From an uncultured Proteiniphilum sp. (GTDB taxonomy: Bacteria; Bacteroidota; Bacteroidia; Bacteroidales; Dysgonomonadaceae), in assembly GCF_937873925.1 (NCBI RefSeq), contig NZ_CALNAT010000198.1, positions 1-14,080 of the forward strand: a stretch of 14,080 nucleotides of DNA, in the 5' to 3' direction. Below are positions 1 through 7,315 of this stretch, in pieces. The position numbers and the translations under genes are program-made. Below the pieces are notes generated by a model. It worked only from the letters and a program-made list of their open reading frames with translations, made no database searches and was not told the origin of the DNA. Numbering within the stretch: position 1 is the first letter of the stretch; each line of letters opens with the position of its first letter.

Positions 1-1097
1 GGAATATTATGGTGGGTAACAACTCCGCCTCAGTAGTGGCCGACGCATACCTAAAAGGGTTAAGGGGGTACGATATCGAAACGCTCTGGGAGGCGCTCAA
101 GCACGGAGCCAACAATGTGCATCCCACGGTGGCTGCTTCGGGACGTACCGGCTATGAACAGTATAATAACTACGGATATATCCCCAATAATGTAAAGATC
201 AGCCAGAATGTAGCCCGCACGCTGGAGTATGCCTATAATGACTGGACCATCTACCGCCTGGGGAAAGCCCTGGGTAAGCCGGAGTCGGAAATTGCTATTT
301 ACGGCGAACGGGCAATGAATTACAGGAACCTTTACAACCCTGCGCATAAGCTAATGGCGGGCCGTGCGGACGACGGCTCTTTTTCCGACATGTTTGACCC
401 GACCGACTGGGGCCGCGATTTTACCGAAGGGAACAGTTGGCACTACTCTTGGTCTGTCTTCCATGACCCCCGGGGGTTGATCGACCTGATGGGAGGACGC
501 AGGGAGTTCGTCAATATGCTCGATTCCGTTTTTGTCATTCCGGGGTTGGAGGGAATGCAAAGCCGCTCCATGATCCACGAGATGCGTGAGATGCAGGTGA
601 TGGACATGGGACAATATGCGCACGGCAACCAGCCGATCCAGCACATGGTCTATCTCTACAATTACGGCGGAGAGCCATGGAAAGCCCAATACTGGGCCAG
701 GGAGATCATGGATAAACTCTATTCCGCTGCTCCCGACGGTTACTGCGGCGACGAGGATAACGGGCAGACTTCCGCATGGTATGTCTTCTCTGCATTGGGA
801 TTCTATCCCGTCTGTCCCGGCAGCAATGAGTATATCCTCGGTTCGCCGCTCTTCAAATCAGTAGAGATCGACCTGGAGAACGGGAAAACCCTGAAGATCC
901 AGTCAACGGACAATGCAAAAGGGAACCGCTATATCGAAGAGATGACATTGAACGGCAAAAGATATACAAAGAATTTCCTTACCCACAGCGACCTGATGAA
1001 CGGCGGTGAGATCACCTTCAGGATGAGTCCCCAACCCAATAAGCAGAGGGGAATCCAGCCGGAGGATTTCCCTTACTCCTTTTCCAATAACAGATAA
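1..1097 (+). CDS. GH92 alpha-mannosidase, C-terminal part (5' end outside window)
   Basis: The reading frame is open to the left edge, so the ATG at 9 is internal and the N-terminal domain lies outside the window. The visible part is the catalytic (alpha/alpha)6 region and tail of a glycoside hydrolase family 92 exo-alpha-mannosidase, a calcium-dependent enzyme that trims host or fungal mannans and N-glycans. Counting from the ATG at 9, E140 in FTEGNSWHY fits the catalytic acid, and D248/D250 in CGDEDNGQTSAW fit the base pair. The spacing E140-D250 (110) is nearly that of E533-D644 in Bacteroides BT3990 as I recall it. H190-E191 sits where the His-Glu motif of alpha-1,2-mannosidases is expected, so alpha-1,2 specificity is likely but inferred. 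The conserved GFYPVCPGS segment follows. GH92 enzymes are usually exported; the signal peptide cannot be seen here. No other carbohydrate-utilisation gene is visible. Confidence 0.93.
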   Translation, partial: NIMVGNNSASVVADAYLKGLRGYDIETLWEALKHGANNVHPTVAASGRTGYEQYNNYGYIPNNVKISQNVARTLEYAYNDWTIYRLGKALGKPESEIAIYGERAMNYRNLYNPAHKLMAGRADDGSFSDMFDPTDWGRDFTEGNSWHYSWSVFHDPRGLIDLMGGRREFVNMLDSVFVIPGLEGMQSRSMIHEMREMQVMDMGQYAHGNQPIQHMVYLYNYGGEPWKAQYWAREIMDKLYSAAPDGYCGDEDNGQTSAWYVFSALGFYPVCPGSNEYILGSPLFKSVEIDLENGKTLKIQSTDNAKGNRYIEEMTLNGKRYTKNFLTHSDLMNGGEITFRMSPQPNKQRGIQPEDFPYSFSNNR

Positions 1098-1164
1098 TAT
1101 ATCTTATTTGTTATGAAACGAGTATGAACTTCATTACACCCACCAAGAACATGAATTGCGAAGT

Positions 1165-1535
1165 AATCGACGTAGTGAATATTGCGAGTTTCCTACAGCG
1201 AAATGAAATAATTGTATGGAAGATAGTTTTCCCTTTTGCTCAAACTTAGATCTTAAAAAGAATATGTAATACGATTTGAATATTGATTCTGTAAAATACG
1301 CAGTCAAAGGCGGTTGCGGTATTTCGACCAAAATGCAGGGTAACAACCTATTTGCCTGCAAAAGCCACTCTATTGCATTTTGAAATTTTTCTTTATTTCC
1401 GCCCTGTTCCACCGTTTTATACATAAAACGCTTCTGCTTTGCCAGCTGCGCGGGCATACTTCGGTAAACCGCATGAATTTTTACGCTGTTCACATTTTCA
1501 AGAGATTTTATAGTATCAATAATATCGTTTAATAG
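1165..1535 (-). pseudogene. Decayed remnant of a DUF4143-type AAA ATPase
   Basis: A minus-strand frame, broken at both ends, encodes SMPAQLAKQKRFMYKTVEQG (about 1460-1400), then KFQNAIEWLLQANRLLPCIL and PQPPLTAYFTESIFKSYY. This matches, from memory, the region of ATPases with a C-terminal DUF4143 domain that reads 'IPxQLAKxNKKFxY...AIxWLxxxGLxxKV...PLxAYxxxxxFKxYL'. The N-terminal AAA domain with its Walker motifs is missing. After FKSYY the frame loses similarity, and a second frame beginning near 1231 gives ENYLPYNYF and, after a stop, NIHYV, resembling the family's 'ENYVxxxL...HYW'. An in-frame stop lies just upstream of about 1535. These features fit a gene decayed by deletion and frameshift. 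Members are often accessory genes of unclear role. The segment lies between two convergent genes, where such remnants do little harm. Confidence 0.6.
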
Positions 1536-1725
1536 ATATTATACATATCAAAAATATCGATAAATGGCACAAATAGAGCAGAAGATAGATGCGAAAATAT
1601 GAAGCCAGCCCCTCTCCCATCCCGATATGTTTAAAATGTGCAGGAAACGCCGGCAGGGAAATGGCACAGGAAAAAAAATTGCTAAAAAAATCTCTTTCGG
1701 CTTTCAGGGAGTAACTACTGTTCCT
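1536..1725. other. Non-coding stretch between DUF4143 remnant and M24 peptidase gene
   Basis: No gene, tRNA or convincing hairpin terminator is visible. On the minus strand, directly after the peptidase stop codon, there are two T-runs (RC of 1672-1691), which could help to end transcription, but I see no clear stem before them. Confidence 0.4.
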
Positions 1726-2895
1726 TTATATACCTACCAGCGCTTCTTCGCAGAGGGTGATCTTTTCAAAGCCCGTTTCGTGGACTACATAGGTGTTCTC
1801 TATTCCCACGGCGCCGATACCGGGCAATACGAACTTGGGCTCCAGCGCGAATGCCATGCCGGGCTCCAGTATCTCTTTCGAACGGGGTGTGAGCACCGGC
1901 GGCTCGTTGATCTCCAGTCCTACGCCGTGGCCGATGAATCTGGCCTGTTGCACGGTTCCCATAAAATAGGGCGTTAACCCGTTCTCCCTGACCATTTCCT
2001 CCGCCAGAAGATACAACTCCGAACAGAGGGTGCCCGCCCGGAAGGTCTTTATGATGGCATTGTGGATATCGATAGATATCTGGTGCGCTTTATAGGCGAT
2101 ATCGGGTGCATGTTCTATCGCGAAAGTACGGGTCATGTCGTCCATCCAGGGGCGGTAATTCCCCGCCATATCCACCATCAGCGTGGTCCCCGGTACGAGC
2201 AGTGTGCCGTTGGCTCCCAGGGGCAGAAGCGGGGTCATGCCTTCACCGCCCAAAGCGTAATCGTAGGGCGATGCCGCCTGGGCGTTGTCGCCGGCCAGCA
2301 TGCTTCCCATAAAGATATCCATATTCTCGCCGAAAGAACGGAAAATACCCACCGACCCGTGTAGGCGCATCTGCCGCTCTATCTCGATCTGTAGTTCCAG
2401 GTCGGTCATTCCCTTACGGTACAAAGAGGGGATCAGCTCATATACTTTGGCATGGATCCGGGCGCTCTCACGCATCTGTTCTAATTCATATTCCGATTTC
2501 ACTGCCCGCAGCTTCCGCAATTCCCCCGAGATGTTCTTCGTCTGAGGCATTTCCAGCGCTGCCTGCAGGCGCGTGGCAGCGTTAAAGGAAAGCTGGTCGG
2601 CTTCGAACAAAATCCGCTCAGGCAATGGAAGCCCGGCCTCACTCAGTATTCCGGGGATCTGCTCGGGCTTACGGATCGGTTGAACCCGTTCGTCCGCAAT
2701 ATCGGAAGGACGTTTCACAAACAGTATCGGGTCTCCTTCGGGAAATATAAAAAGATAACCGTCGAAAATAAATCCGCACAGCCAGTATTGATTGACCGCT
2801 GAAGTGATGATACAGGCATCGGCCTGCATCTCTGTAATGGCTTGTTGTACCTTTTTCAGCCTTGAACCGGCTTCATGCAAGGGTAGTTTGTTCAT
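1726..2895 (-). CDS. M24 family metallopeptidase (Xaa-Pro aminopeptidase/dipeptidase type)
   Basis: Predicted cytoplasmic dinuclear-metal peptidase of the pita-bread fold, 389 residues from the ATG at 2895. An N-terminal creatinase-like domain (about 1-145) precedes the catalytic domain. All five metal ligands are present: D242 (LMVDMAG), D253 (MDDMTRTF), H323 (GHGVGLEINEP), E352 (FALEPKF) and E366 (VGIENTYVV). This set is typical of enzymes cleaving Xaa-Pro bonds, although creatinase-fold relatives with other substrates cannot be excluded. The frame is open to 2949, but I prefer the internal ATG because a TAnnTTTG element at 2917-2924 lies inside the extension and the extra 18 residues look like no family N-terminus. 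The gene stands alone, divergent from the sigma-54 regulator and convergent with the GH92 gene. Confidence 0.9.
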   Translation of the reverse strand: MNKLPLHEAGSRLKKVQQAITEMQADACIITSAVNQYWLCGFIFDGYLFIFPEGDPILFVKRPSDIADERVQPIRKPEQIPGILSEAGLPLPERILFEADQLSFNAATRLQAALEMPQTKNISGELRKLRAVKSEYELEQMRESARIHAKVYELIPSLYRKGMTDLELQIEIERQMRLHGSVGIFRSFGENMDIFMGSMLAGDNAQAASPYDYALGGEGMTPLLPLGANGTLLVPGTTLMVDMAGNYRPWMDDMTRTFAIEHAPDIAYKAHQISIDIHNAIIKTFRAGTLCSELYLLAEEMVRENGLTPYFMGTVQQARFIGHGVGLEINEPPVLTPRSKEILEPGMAFALEPKFVLPGIGAVGIENTYVVHETGFEKITLCEEALVGI

Positions 2896-2916
2896 ATGAA
2901 ATGTGGGTTTTGCTGT

Positions 2917-2924
2917 CAAAATTA
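2917..2924 (-). promoter_or_regulatory. Putative -7 promoter element (TAnnTTTG) of the M24 peptidase gene
   Basis: The minus strand reads TAATTTTG, an exact match to the Bacteroidota -7 consensus, ending 21 bases before the preferred start codon. I see no convincing -33 TTTG. The match supports the shorter start of the peptidase gene. Confidence 0.45.
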
Positions 2925-3101
2925 GGTGATTTTCTTTGAAAAACCACACTAAATGGCTGAAAATAGCTATTTCTAAAACGGATTGTGACGCGTTTCACGA
3001 TAAACCTACCCGGCATCAAAAAAAAACTTAATCAGGCGCCTGAAAATGTTACCGTTTATCAATGTACCAATCACCTGTTTTTCGATCAGAAATAAATAAT
3101 C

Positions 3102-3109
3102 TATCTTTA
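3102..3109 (+). promoter_or_regulatory. Possible -7 promoter element of the response regulator gene
   Basis: TATCTTTA differs from the TAnnTTTG consensus only at the last base and lies 20 bases before the GTG start of the regulator. This implies a short leader. There is no clear -33 element and no good -24/-12 match, so the regulator gene probably uses the primary sigma factor. Confidence 0.3.
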
Positions 3110-3129
3110 CGTCGTAACTGTCTTTAGAG

Positions 3130-4491
3130 GTGAGGAACGGAAGAATACTGATAGTAGAGGATGACCGTTCTTTCGGAGCCATGCTTCAGAAGTGGTTCGA
3201 GAGAAAGGGGTTTCCGGCAACTTTATGCTCCGGCATGGTAGCAGCGCAAGAGGCGCTTGACCAAACGGAGCCTTATCAGGTTGTCTTATCAGATCTGCGC
3301 CTGCCCGATGGCGACGGTATCATGCTTTTGAACTGGCTGAACGAAAAGCGCCTGTCGATACCGGTAATCATTATGACGGGTTACGGCGAGATCCAGACGG
3401 CGGTATCGGCCATCAAACTGGGAGCATTCGATTTCCTGGAGAAACCCGTCAATCCCGATATCCTGACGAAGAAAATTGAAGCGGCTTTTGAAGCCCGGCA
3501 GAAAAATATTTCTCCTCCTGAAAAACAGCCAACGGAAAGAAAACCCTATAAGGAGAGCAGAGAATTTGTAGAGGGACAGAGCCTTCTTTCTACGCAGATG
3601 TACACTCATATCGATCTGGTAGCACCTACCCAGATGGCGGTGATGATCATAGGCGAAAGCGGTACAGGGAAGGAACATGTGGCCCGTCTGATCCATAGCC
3701 GGAGTAATCGTGCCAACGGGCCTTTCATTGCTGTGGATTGCGGGAGTTTGTCCATTGAACTGGCGCCGAGTGAACTTTTCGGACACAAGAAAGGGTCGTT
3801 CACCTCTGCCATAGAAGATAAAACCGGCTTTTTCAGGGAAGCACACGGGGGAACCCTGTTCCTCGATGAGGTGGGGAATCTTCCCTACGGAGTGCAGATG
3901 CAACTGCTGCGGACCCTGCAGGAAAAAAAAGTGAGGCCGGTAGGTACCTCTACGGATCTGAGTGTGGATGTGCGCATAATCATCGCCACCAACGAAAACC
4001 TGGAGAAAGCGATCGACGAAGGAAATTTCAGGGAAGATCTCTATCATCGGCTGAATGAATTCATGATCCGGGTGCCGTCATTACGGGAGTGTGCGGAGGA
4101 CATCCCGTCGTACGCAGACCATTTCAGGGAAGAGGCGAACAGGGAACTTGGCAGGGAGGTGTCCACCGTTTCTCCCGAAGCACTGGCGCTGTTGAAGGCT
4201 TACGCCTGGCCCGGAAACCTGAGAGAACTGCGCAATGTGATCCGCCGGGCGGTACTTTTTACGAAGGGTGACGCTATTACTCCCGACAGTTTACCGGTTC
4301 TCTCCGCAAAGAAAGAGGAATCCCTGCCGGAAGCGGATGTTTCCCTCTCCGTGGAGCCTGAGAAGGAGAAAGAGAAGATATTGAGGGCGCTCCAGCAGGT
4401 GAGGGGGAATAAGACCAAAGCCGCCATCCTGCTGCAGATCGACAGGAAAACACTGTACAACAAAATACATCAATATAACATAAGTTTATAG
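3130..4491 (+). CDS. Sigma-54-dependent response regulator (NtrC/AtoC type)
   Basis: A 453-residue cytoplasmic activator with three domains. The receiver (about 5-120) has the acidic pair D11/D12, phospho-acceptor D55 in LSDLRLPD, T83 and K105. The AAA+ domain (about 147-375) has Walker A GESGTGKE (175-182), Walker B GTLFLDEVGN (241-250) and the arginine region REDLYHRLN (301-309). The C-terminal Fis-type helix-turn-helix (about 415-452) has GNKTKAAILLQIDRKTLYNK. The sigma-54 contact loop reads GSFTSA (222-227) instead of GAFTGA, keeping the central F-T. The start is GTG: an in-frame stop at 3115-3117 lies close upstream and no ATG is nearby. It is probably phosphorylated by the hybrid kinase encoded tail-to-tail 35 bp away. 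Its targets are unknown; a candidate is the 7316 gene, which carries a sigma-54-like promoter and upstream repeats. Confidence 0.95.
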   Translation: MRNGRILIVEDDRSFGAMLQKWFERKGFPATLCSGMVAAQEALDQTEPYQVVLSDLRLPDGDGIMLLNWLNEKRLSIPVIIMTGYGEIQTAVSAIKLGAFDFLEKPVNPDILTKKIEAAFEARQKNISPPEKQPTERKPYKESREFVEGQSLLSTQMYTHIDLVAPTQMAVMIIGESGTGKEHVARLIHSRSNRANGPFIAVDCGSLSIELAPSELFGHKKGSFTSAIEDKTGFFREAHGGTLFLDEVGNLPYGVQMQLLRTLQEKKVRPVGTSTDLSVDVRIIIATNENLEKAIDEGNFREDLYHRLNEFMIRVPSLRECAEDIPSYADHFREEANRELGREVSTVSPEALALLKAYAWPGNLRELRNVIRRAVLFTKGDAITPDSLPVLSAKKEESLPEADVSLSVEPEKEKEKILRALQQVRGNKTKAAILLQIDRKTLYNKIHQYNISL

Positions 4492-4526
4492 CGGGAGCAT
4501 TCCACACACTTAGCCGGATAGAGTTC

Positions 4527-6992
4527 TTATAGCCAGTTTTTCCTGATATGGGCGGCAAACATCCTTATCTCTGCAATTGTTTTTGTCAATCCTTCTTTCC
4601 AATCGGGATAAGAGGTTTCATCTTGTCCCCTTAGCTGGTCCATCTTGCGTAAAGCGGTACATAAATGCTCTGCATCCAATTGACAGAGAAAGGGGTATAT
4701 CTTGTGGCAGAGTTGTTGTGCCTCTTCAAATGCGCCGTTTTCTATGAGTTCCTGTAAGCGATTCGTATCATGATGCGATGATTGAACAAATCCCGACAGA
4801 ATATCCCTGATGGTTTCCGTATCATTGCCGAACAGGGAGACGAGTTGGGGGAACTTATCCTGAAGGGAATCTTCTACCGGTACCTGTTTCCTGTTTTCCG
4901 GATAGGACTTTCCGGAAATGGTTTTAAGCAGCTCACTCATTTGGATAGGTTTCCTGATCAGACCTGAAAATCCTTCTGAAAGAGCCTTCTCCGTAGTATA
5001 ATCGTCGTATGCCGTCACCAACCAGACCGGTATGCGGGCGTCTTTTTTCCTGATCTCACGCAGGATATCCGTTCCCGTTATCTCTGTCATCTGCATATCG
5101 GTAAATACGATGTCGAATATAGAGATGACCCTCAGGAACCCATTGACATCCCGGGGGCTGCTACAGAGTTTTACTTTGTATCCGTTACGGACAAGAAACT
5201 CCCTGATCATATTTCCCAATGAGAGGTCATCCTCAAAAATCAGTATCTTGTGGAACCGCATACCCTCTCGCGCAGAGTTGTTATTTACGGGCAGGGCGGA
5301 GTTTCCGTCAATACCGGCCGGAACGGTCTGCCCTGATACCTGCCGGACAGGCAGGGCAATGGTGACACGGGTTCCTTTTCCTTTCTCCGAGACCACCTCT
5401 ATCCTCCCTTTCAGCATATCTACCAACCCTTTTGTAACATACATCCCGAAGCCGCTCCCTTCTGCTTTCAACGGGTTTTGCATACGGGAAAAGGGTTTGA
5501 AGATCTCCGGCACTTCTCCGGCATCCATCCCTATGCCGGTGTCGGTCACTGTGAAAATCAGTTGACTGTCATACTCTAGCCGTATGGTGACGCCACCTTG
5601 AAGTGTATATTTTACAGCATTGGAGACCACATTGGTAAGTATCTGTTTCAGAAGTGTATAATCTGTTTCTATATACAGGGGCGAAGGGACGAAATTTTCA
5701 AACACCAGGTTCAACGATTTTTCTTCCGTAAAAGGTTGAAACATGTGGGTAATATCTTCCATCAACTCAATAAGGTTGAAACGGCTGGAGTGCAATGTGC
5801 CCGACTTTTGCTGCAGGCGTGAGAACTCAAGCAGGTTGGTCAGCATATTCAGGATGTGCTTCCCCGAGTTCCGGGCCGACTGCAATTGCCGCTTTTTGTC
5901 TTCATCCGTCTCCTCCGAATCCCACATCTCCATATATCCCATCATGGAACTGAGGGGTGTTTTCACATCATGGGATACGGATAACAGCAATTTATGCCGG
6001 CTCTCGATCAACTCTTCTGTAAGTTGTTTCTCTTTTGCCAGGTCCGTCCGTGCCTTTTGTCCTTTGTTGAGGTCGTCGATAATAAAAAAGATGATGATAA
6101 GAATGAAAAAAATGGAGAGTGCGCCGACCACGATAGCGAATCTGAAAATTCTTTGGGTGAGCTCTTCGCTGTTTTCCGTTCCCCGCCAGGCTATCTGGAT
6201 GGTTTCATTGTAAAACTCATTGGTAAGCTGGGAAATGTGGAGGGAAATATTTTGTTCGGCAAACAAAAGTTCCCGTACTTCTCTTTGGATTCCTTGTATG
6301 CGGGAGGAGTAGGATTTGGAAGCTTCTTCCGTGGTGTTTTTGAGATCGGCATACATTACGGTATCCACTCTCGAAGTGGATCTTGCTTCTTGTTCGGTAC
6401 GGGTAATATTGATGGTTGTATCCGGCGCGTGTTCCGGATTAAAAACATTCCTGAGCCGCTTCCAGAAACCTTTTTTCTGTTTTTCTACCCGTGTCGTGTC
6501 AATATTGGTGGTTACCACGACCGAATCCAGGATGATCTCATCATACCGGTTGATCTTCTCGTCGAGTTCCGTCAGTGGGTTTTGAGATCTGAACAGCCCC
6601 GTCAGTCTGCGCACCATTCTGTTTTTCTCCTGCAGCAAAGAATCGATATCCTGTAACAAGATATCCTGCCCCTTCTCAGGCTTCATATCCTGTATGTTCA
6701 GTATTTGCAGGGATATGTCGGAAGAGATGGAATCGTATTGTTGTTGCAGGATCTGCCGGGGAGATGCCAGATACATGTTCAATATCTCCTGTGCCTGTTG
6801 GATGGAGATAATCAGTTGATTGCTCGTGGACAGCACTTTATATGAATTATCCATCTCCGCTTTTTGAATATCCATATTCTTTTTAAGAGAATAGGAGTAG
6901 ATGAACAATCCGGTAAAATAGAGGATAATCACGAGAAATATCAACCCTATTTTTATCCTGACCCTTTGTTCCGGCGATTTTTTTGACTCCAT
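4527..6992 (-). CDS. Membrane hybrid histidine kinase with receiver and HPt domains
   Basis: An 821-residue inner-membrane sensor. TM1 is about 13-34. A periplasmic region of about 245 residues with long amphipathic, helix-forming stretches (about 40-280) follows, then TM2 (about 283-307). The HisKA domain has H341 in SVSHDVKTP; the ATPase domain has N458 (NVVSNAVKYT), D484 (DTGIGMD) and GSGFG (512-516). A receiver (about 580-695) has D588/D589, D632 (FTDMQM), T660 and K681. The C-terminal HPt domain has H763 in LCHKIYPFLCQLDA, a variant I associate with Bacteroidales kinases. All phosphotransfer residues are present, so a relay H341 to D632 to H763 to D55 of the neighbouring regulator is plausible. 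The periplasmic domain matches no ligand-binding family I recognise, so the signal is unknown. The gene is convergent with the regulator and divergent from the 7316 gene. Confidence 0.95.
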   Translation of the reverse strand: MESKKSPEQRVRIKIGLIFLVIILYFTGLFIYSYSLKKNMDIQKAEMDNSYKVLSTSNQLIISIQQAQEILNMYLASPRQILQQQYDSISSDISLQILNIQDMKPEKGQDILLQDIDSLLQEKNRMVRRLTGLFRSQNPLTELDEKINRYDEIILDSVVVTTNIDTTRVEKQKKGFWKRLRNVFNPEHAPDTTINITRTEQEARSTSRVDTVMYADLKNTTEEASKSYSSRIQGIQREVRELLFAEQNISLHISQLTNEFYNETIQIAWRGTENSEELTQRIFRFAIVVGALSIFFILIIIFFIIDDLNKGQKARTDLAKEKQLTEELIESRHKLLLSVSHDVKTPLSSMMGYMEMWDSEETDEDKKRQLQSARNSGKHILNMLTNLLEFSRLQQKSGTLHSSRFNLIELMEDITHMFQPFTEEKSLNLVFENFVPSPLYIETDYTLLKQILTNVVSNAVKYTLQGGVTIRLEYDSQLIFTVTDTGIGMDAGEVPEIFKPFSRMQNPLKAEGSGFGMYVTKGLVDMLKGRIEVVSEKGKGTRVTIALPVRQVSGQTVPAGIDGNSALPVNNNSAREGMRFHKILIFEDDLSLGNMIREFLVRNGYKVKLCSSPRDVNGFLRVISIFDIVFTDMQMTEITGTDILREIRKKDARIPVWLVTAYDDYTTEKALSEGFSGLIRKPIQMSELLKTISGKSYPENRKQVPVEDSLQDKFPQLVSLFGNDTETIRDILSGFVQSSHHDTNRLQELIENGAFEEAQQLCHKIYPFLCQLDAEHLCTALRKMDQLRGQDETSYPDWKEGLTKTIAEIRMFAAHIRKNWL

Positions 6993-7011
6993 TCATCGAG
7001 TATTTCAGGGC

Positions 7012-7019
7012 CAAATATA
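7012..7019 (-). promoter_or_regulatory. Putative -7 promoter element (TAnnTTTG) of the hybrid kinase gene
   Basis: The minus strand reads TATATTTG, an exact match to the Bacteroidota -7 consensus, 19 bases before the kinase ATG. No clear -33 TTTG is seen at the usual distance. The TTCCACA cluster lies about 50-120 bp upstream of this element, so it could also affect kinase expression. Confidence 0.45.
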
Positions 7020-7069
7020 CATGATATGTTTCAATTATCGTAGATTTTTGTATACGTTTATTTTGTCGA

Positions 7070-7133
7070 AAGTGTGGAATGGCAGGGTCGATATGTGGAA
7101 TATTTCCACAATTTCCACACTTTTTCCACACTT
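7070..7133. promoter_or_regulatory. Cluster of TTCCACA sites, candidate activator-binding (enhancer) region
   Basis: Five copies of a TTCCACA-type site occur within 64 bp. AAGTGTGGAA is at 7070-7079 (reverse orientation). A perfect inverted repeat TGTGGAA-TAT-TTCCACA is at 7094-7110. TTCCACACTT occurs at 7113-7122 and again at 7124-7133, 11 bp apart, about one helical turn. The first copy is the exact reverse complement of the last two. Such arrays usually bind a dimeric or oligomeric transcription factor. The cluster lies about 110-175 bp upstream of the expected start from the sigma-54-like promoter at 7218-7234, the usual place for enhancer-binding activators. That the neighbouring regulator binds here is inference. 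Confidence 0.55.
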
Positions 7134-7217
7134 CTCAGGTTCAGGATATTTTTTATAATTGAACATTAAAAATCTGATAATCAATATTTTTTATTGTTGC
7201 TGTGTTTTGGATCCGGT

Positions 7218-7234
7218 TTGGTATCCGATTTGAT
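7218..7234 (+). promoter_or_regulatory. Sigma-54 (-24/-12)-like promoter of the 7316 gene
   Basis: The sequence TTGGTATCCGATTTGAT can be laid on YTGGCACGRNNNTTGCW without gaps. TTGG at -24 and TTG at -12 match with the required spacing. The C after TTG is A, and positions 5 and 7-9 deviate. No TAnnTTTG element is visible upstream of this gene. Transcription would begin near 7245, giving a leader of about 70 bases. The match is incomplete, so this is a candidate only. Confidence 0.4.
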
Positions 7235-7315
7235 ATATAATTAACGGCGTTAAGTCGTCGTAAAAACAAACGGAATAAAAATCAATGTGTTTTTATTTTT
7301 TAAAATTTTATTGTT

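Noticed and set aside
2896..2949. Upstream extension of the M24 peptidase to an ATG at 2949
   Set aside because: The extra residues look unlike the family and would cover the TAATTTTG promoter element and most of the divergent spacer.
2955..2967. GG...GC pair (TGGCTGAAAATAGC) before the regulator as a sigma-54 promoter
   Set aside because: The spacing is one base too short and the start codon is more than 160 bp away.
3289..4047. Long minus-strand open frame (252 codons) opposite the response regulator
   Set aside because: It is the shadow of a strongly conserved gene, has no family-like sequence and no promoter or start context.
4500..4507. An extra TTCCACAC between the ends of the regulator and kinase genes
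   Set aside because: A single 8-mer match is expected about once by chance in a window of this size, and it lies at two gene ends without a promoter.
5032..5565. Plus-strand open frame (177 codons) opposite the hybrid kinase
   Set aside because: The kinase ATPase and receiver motifs on the other strand explain this segment; the translated frame looks like nothing known.
7094..7133. TTTCCACA copies as DnaA boxes of a replication origin
   Set aside because: TTTTCCACA at 7122-7130 has one mismatch to TTATCCACA, but the other copies have two or more, and no dnaA, dnaN or origin-type AT-rich repeats are near. The location between a kinase gene and a sigma-54-like promoter fits a regulatory array better.
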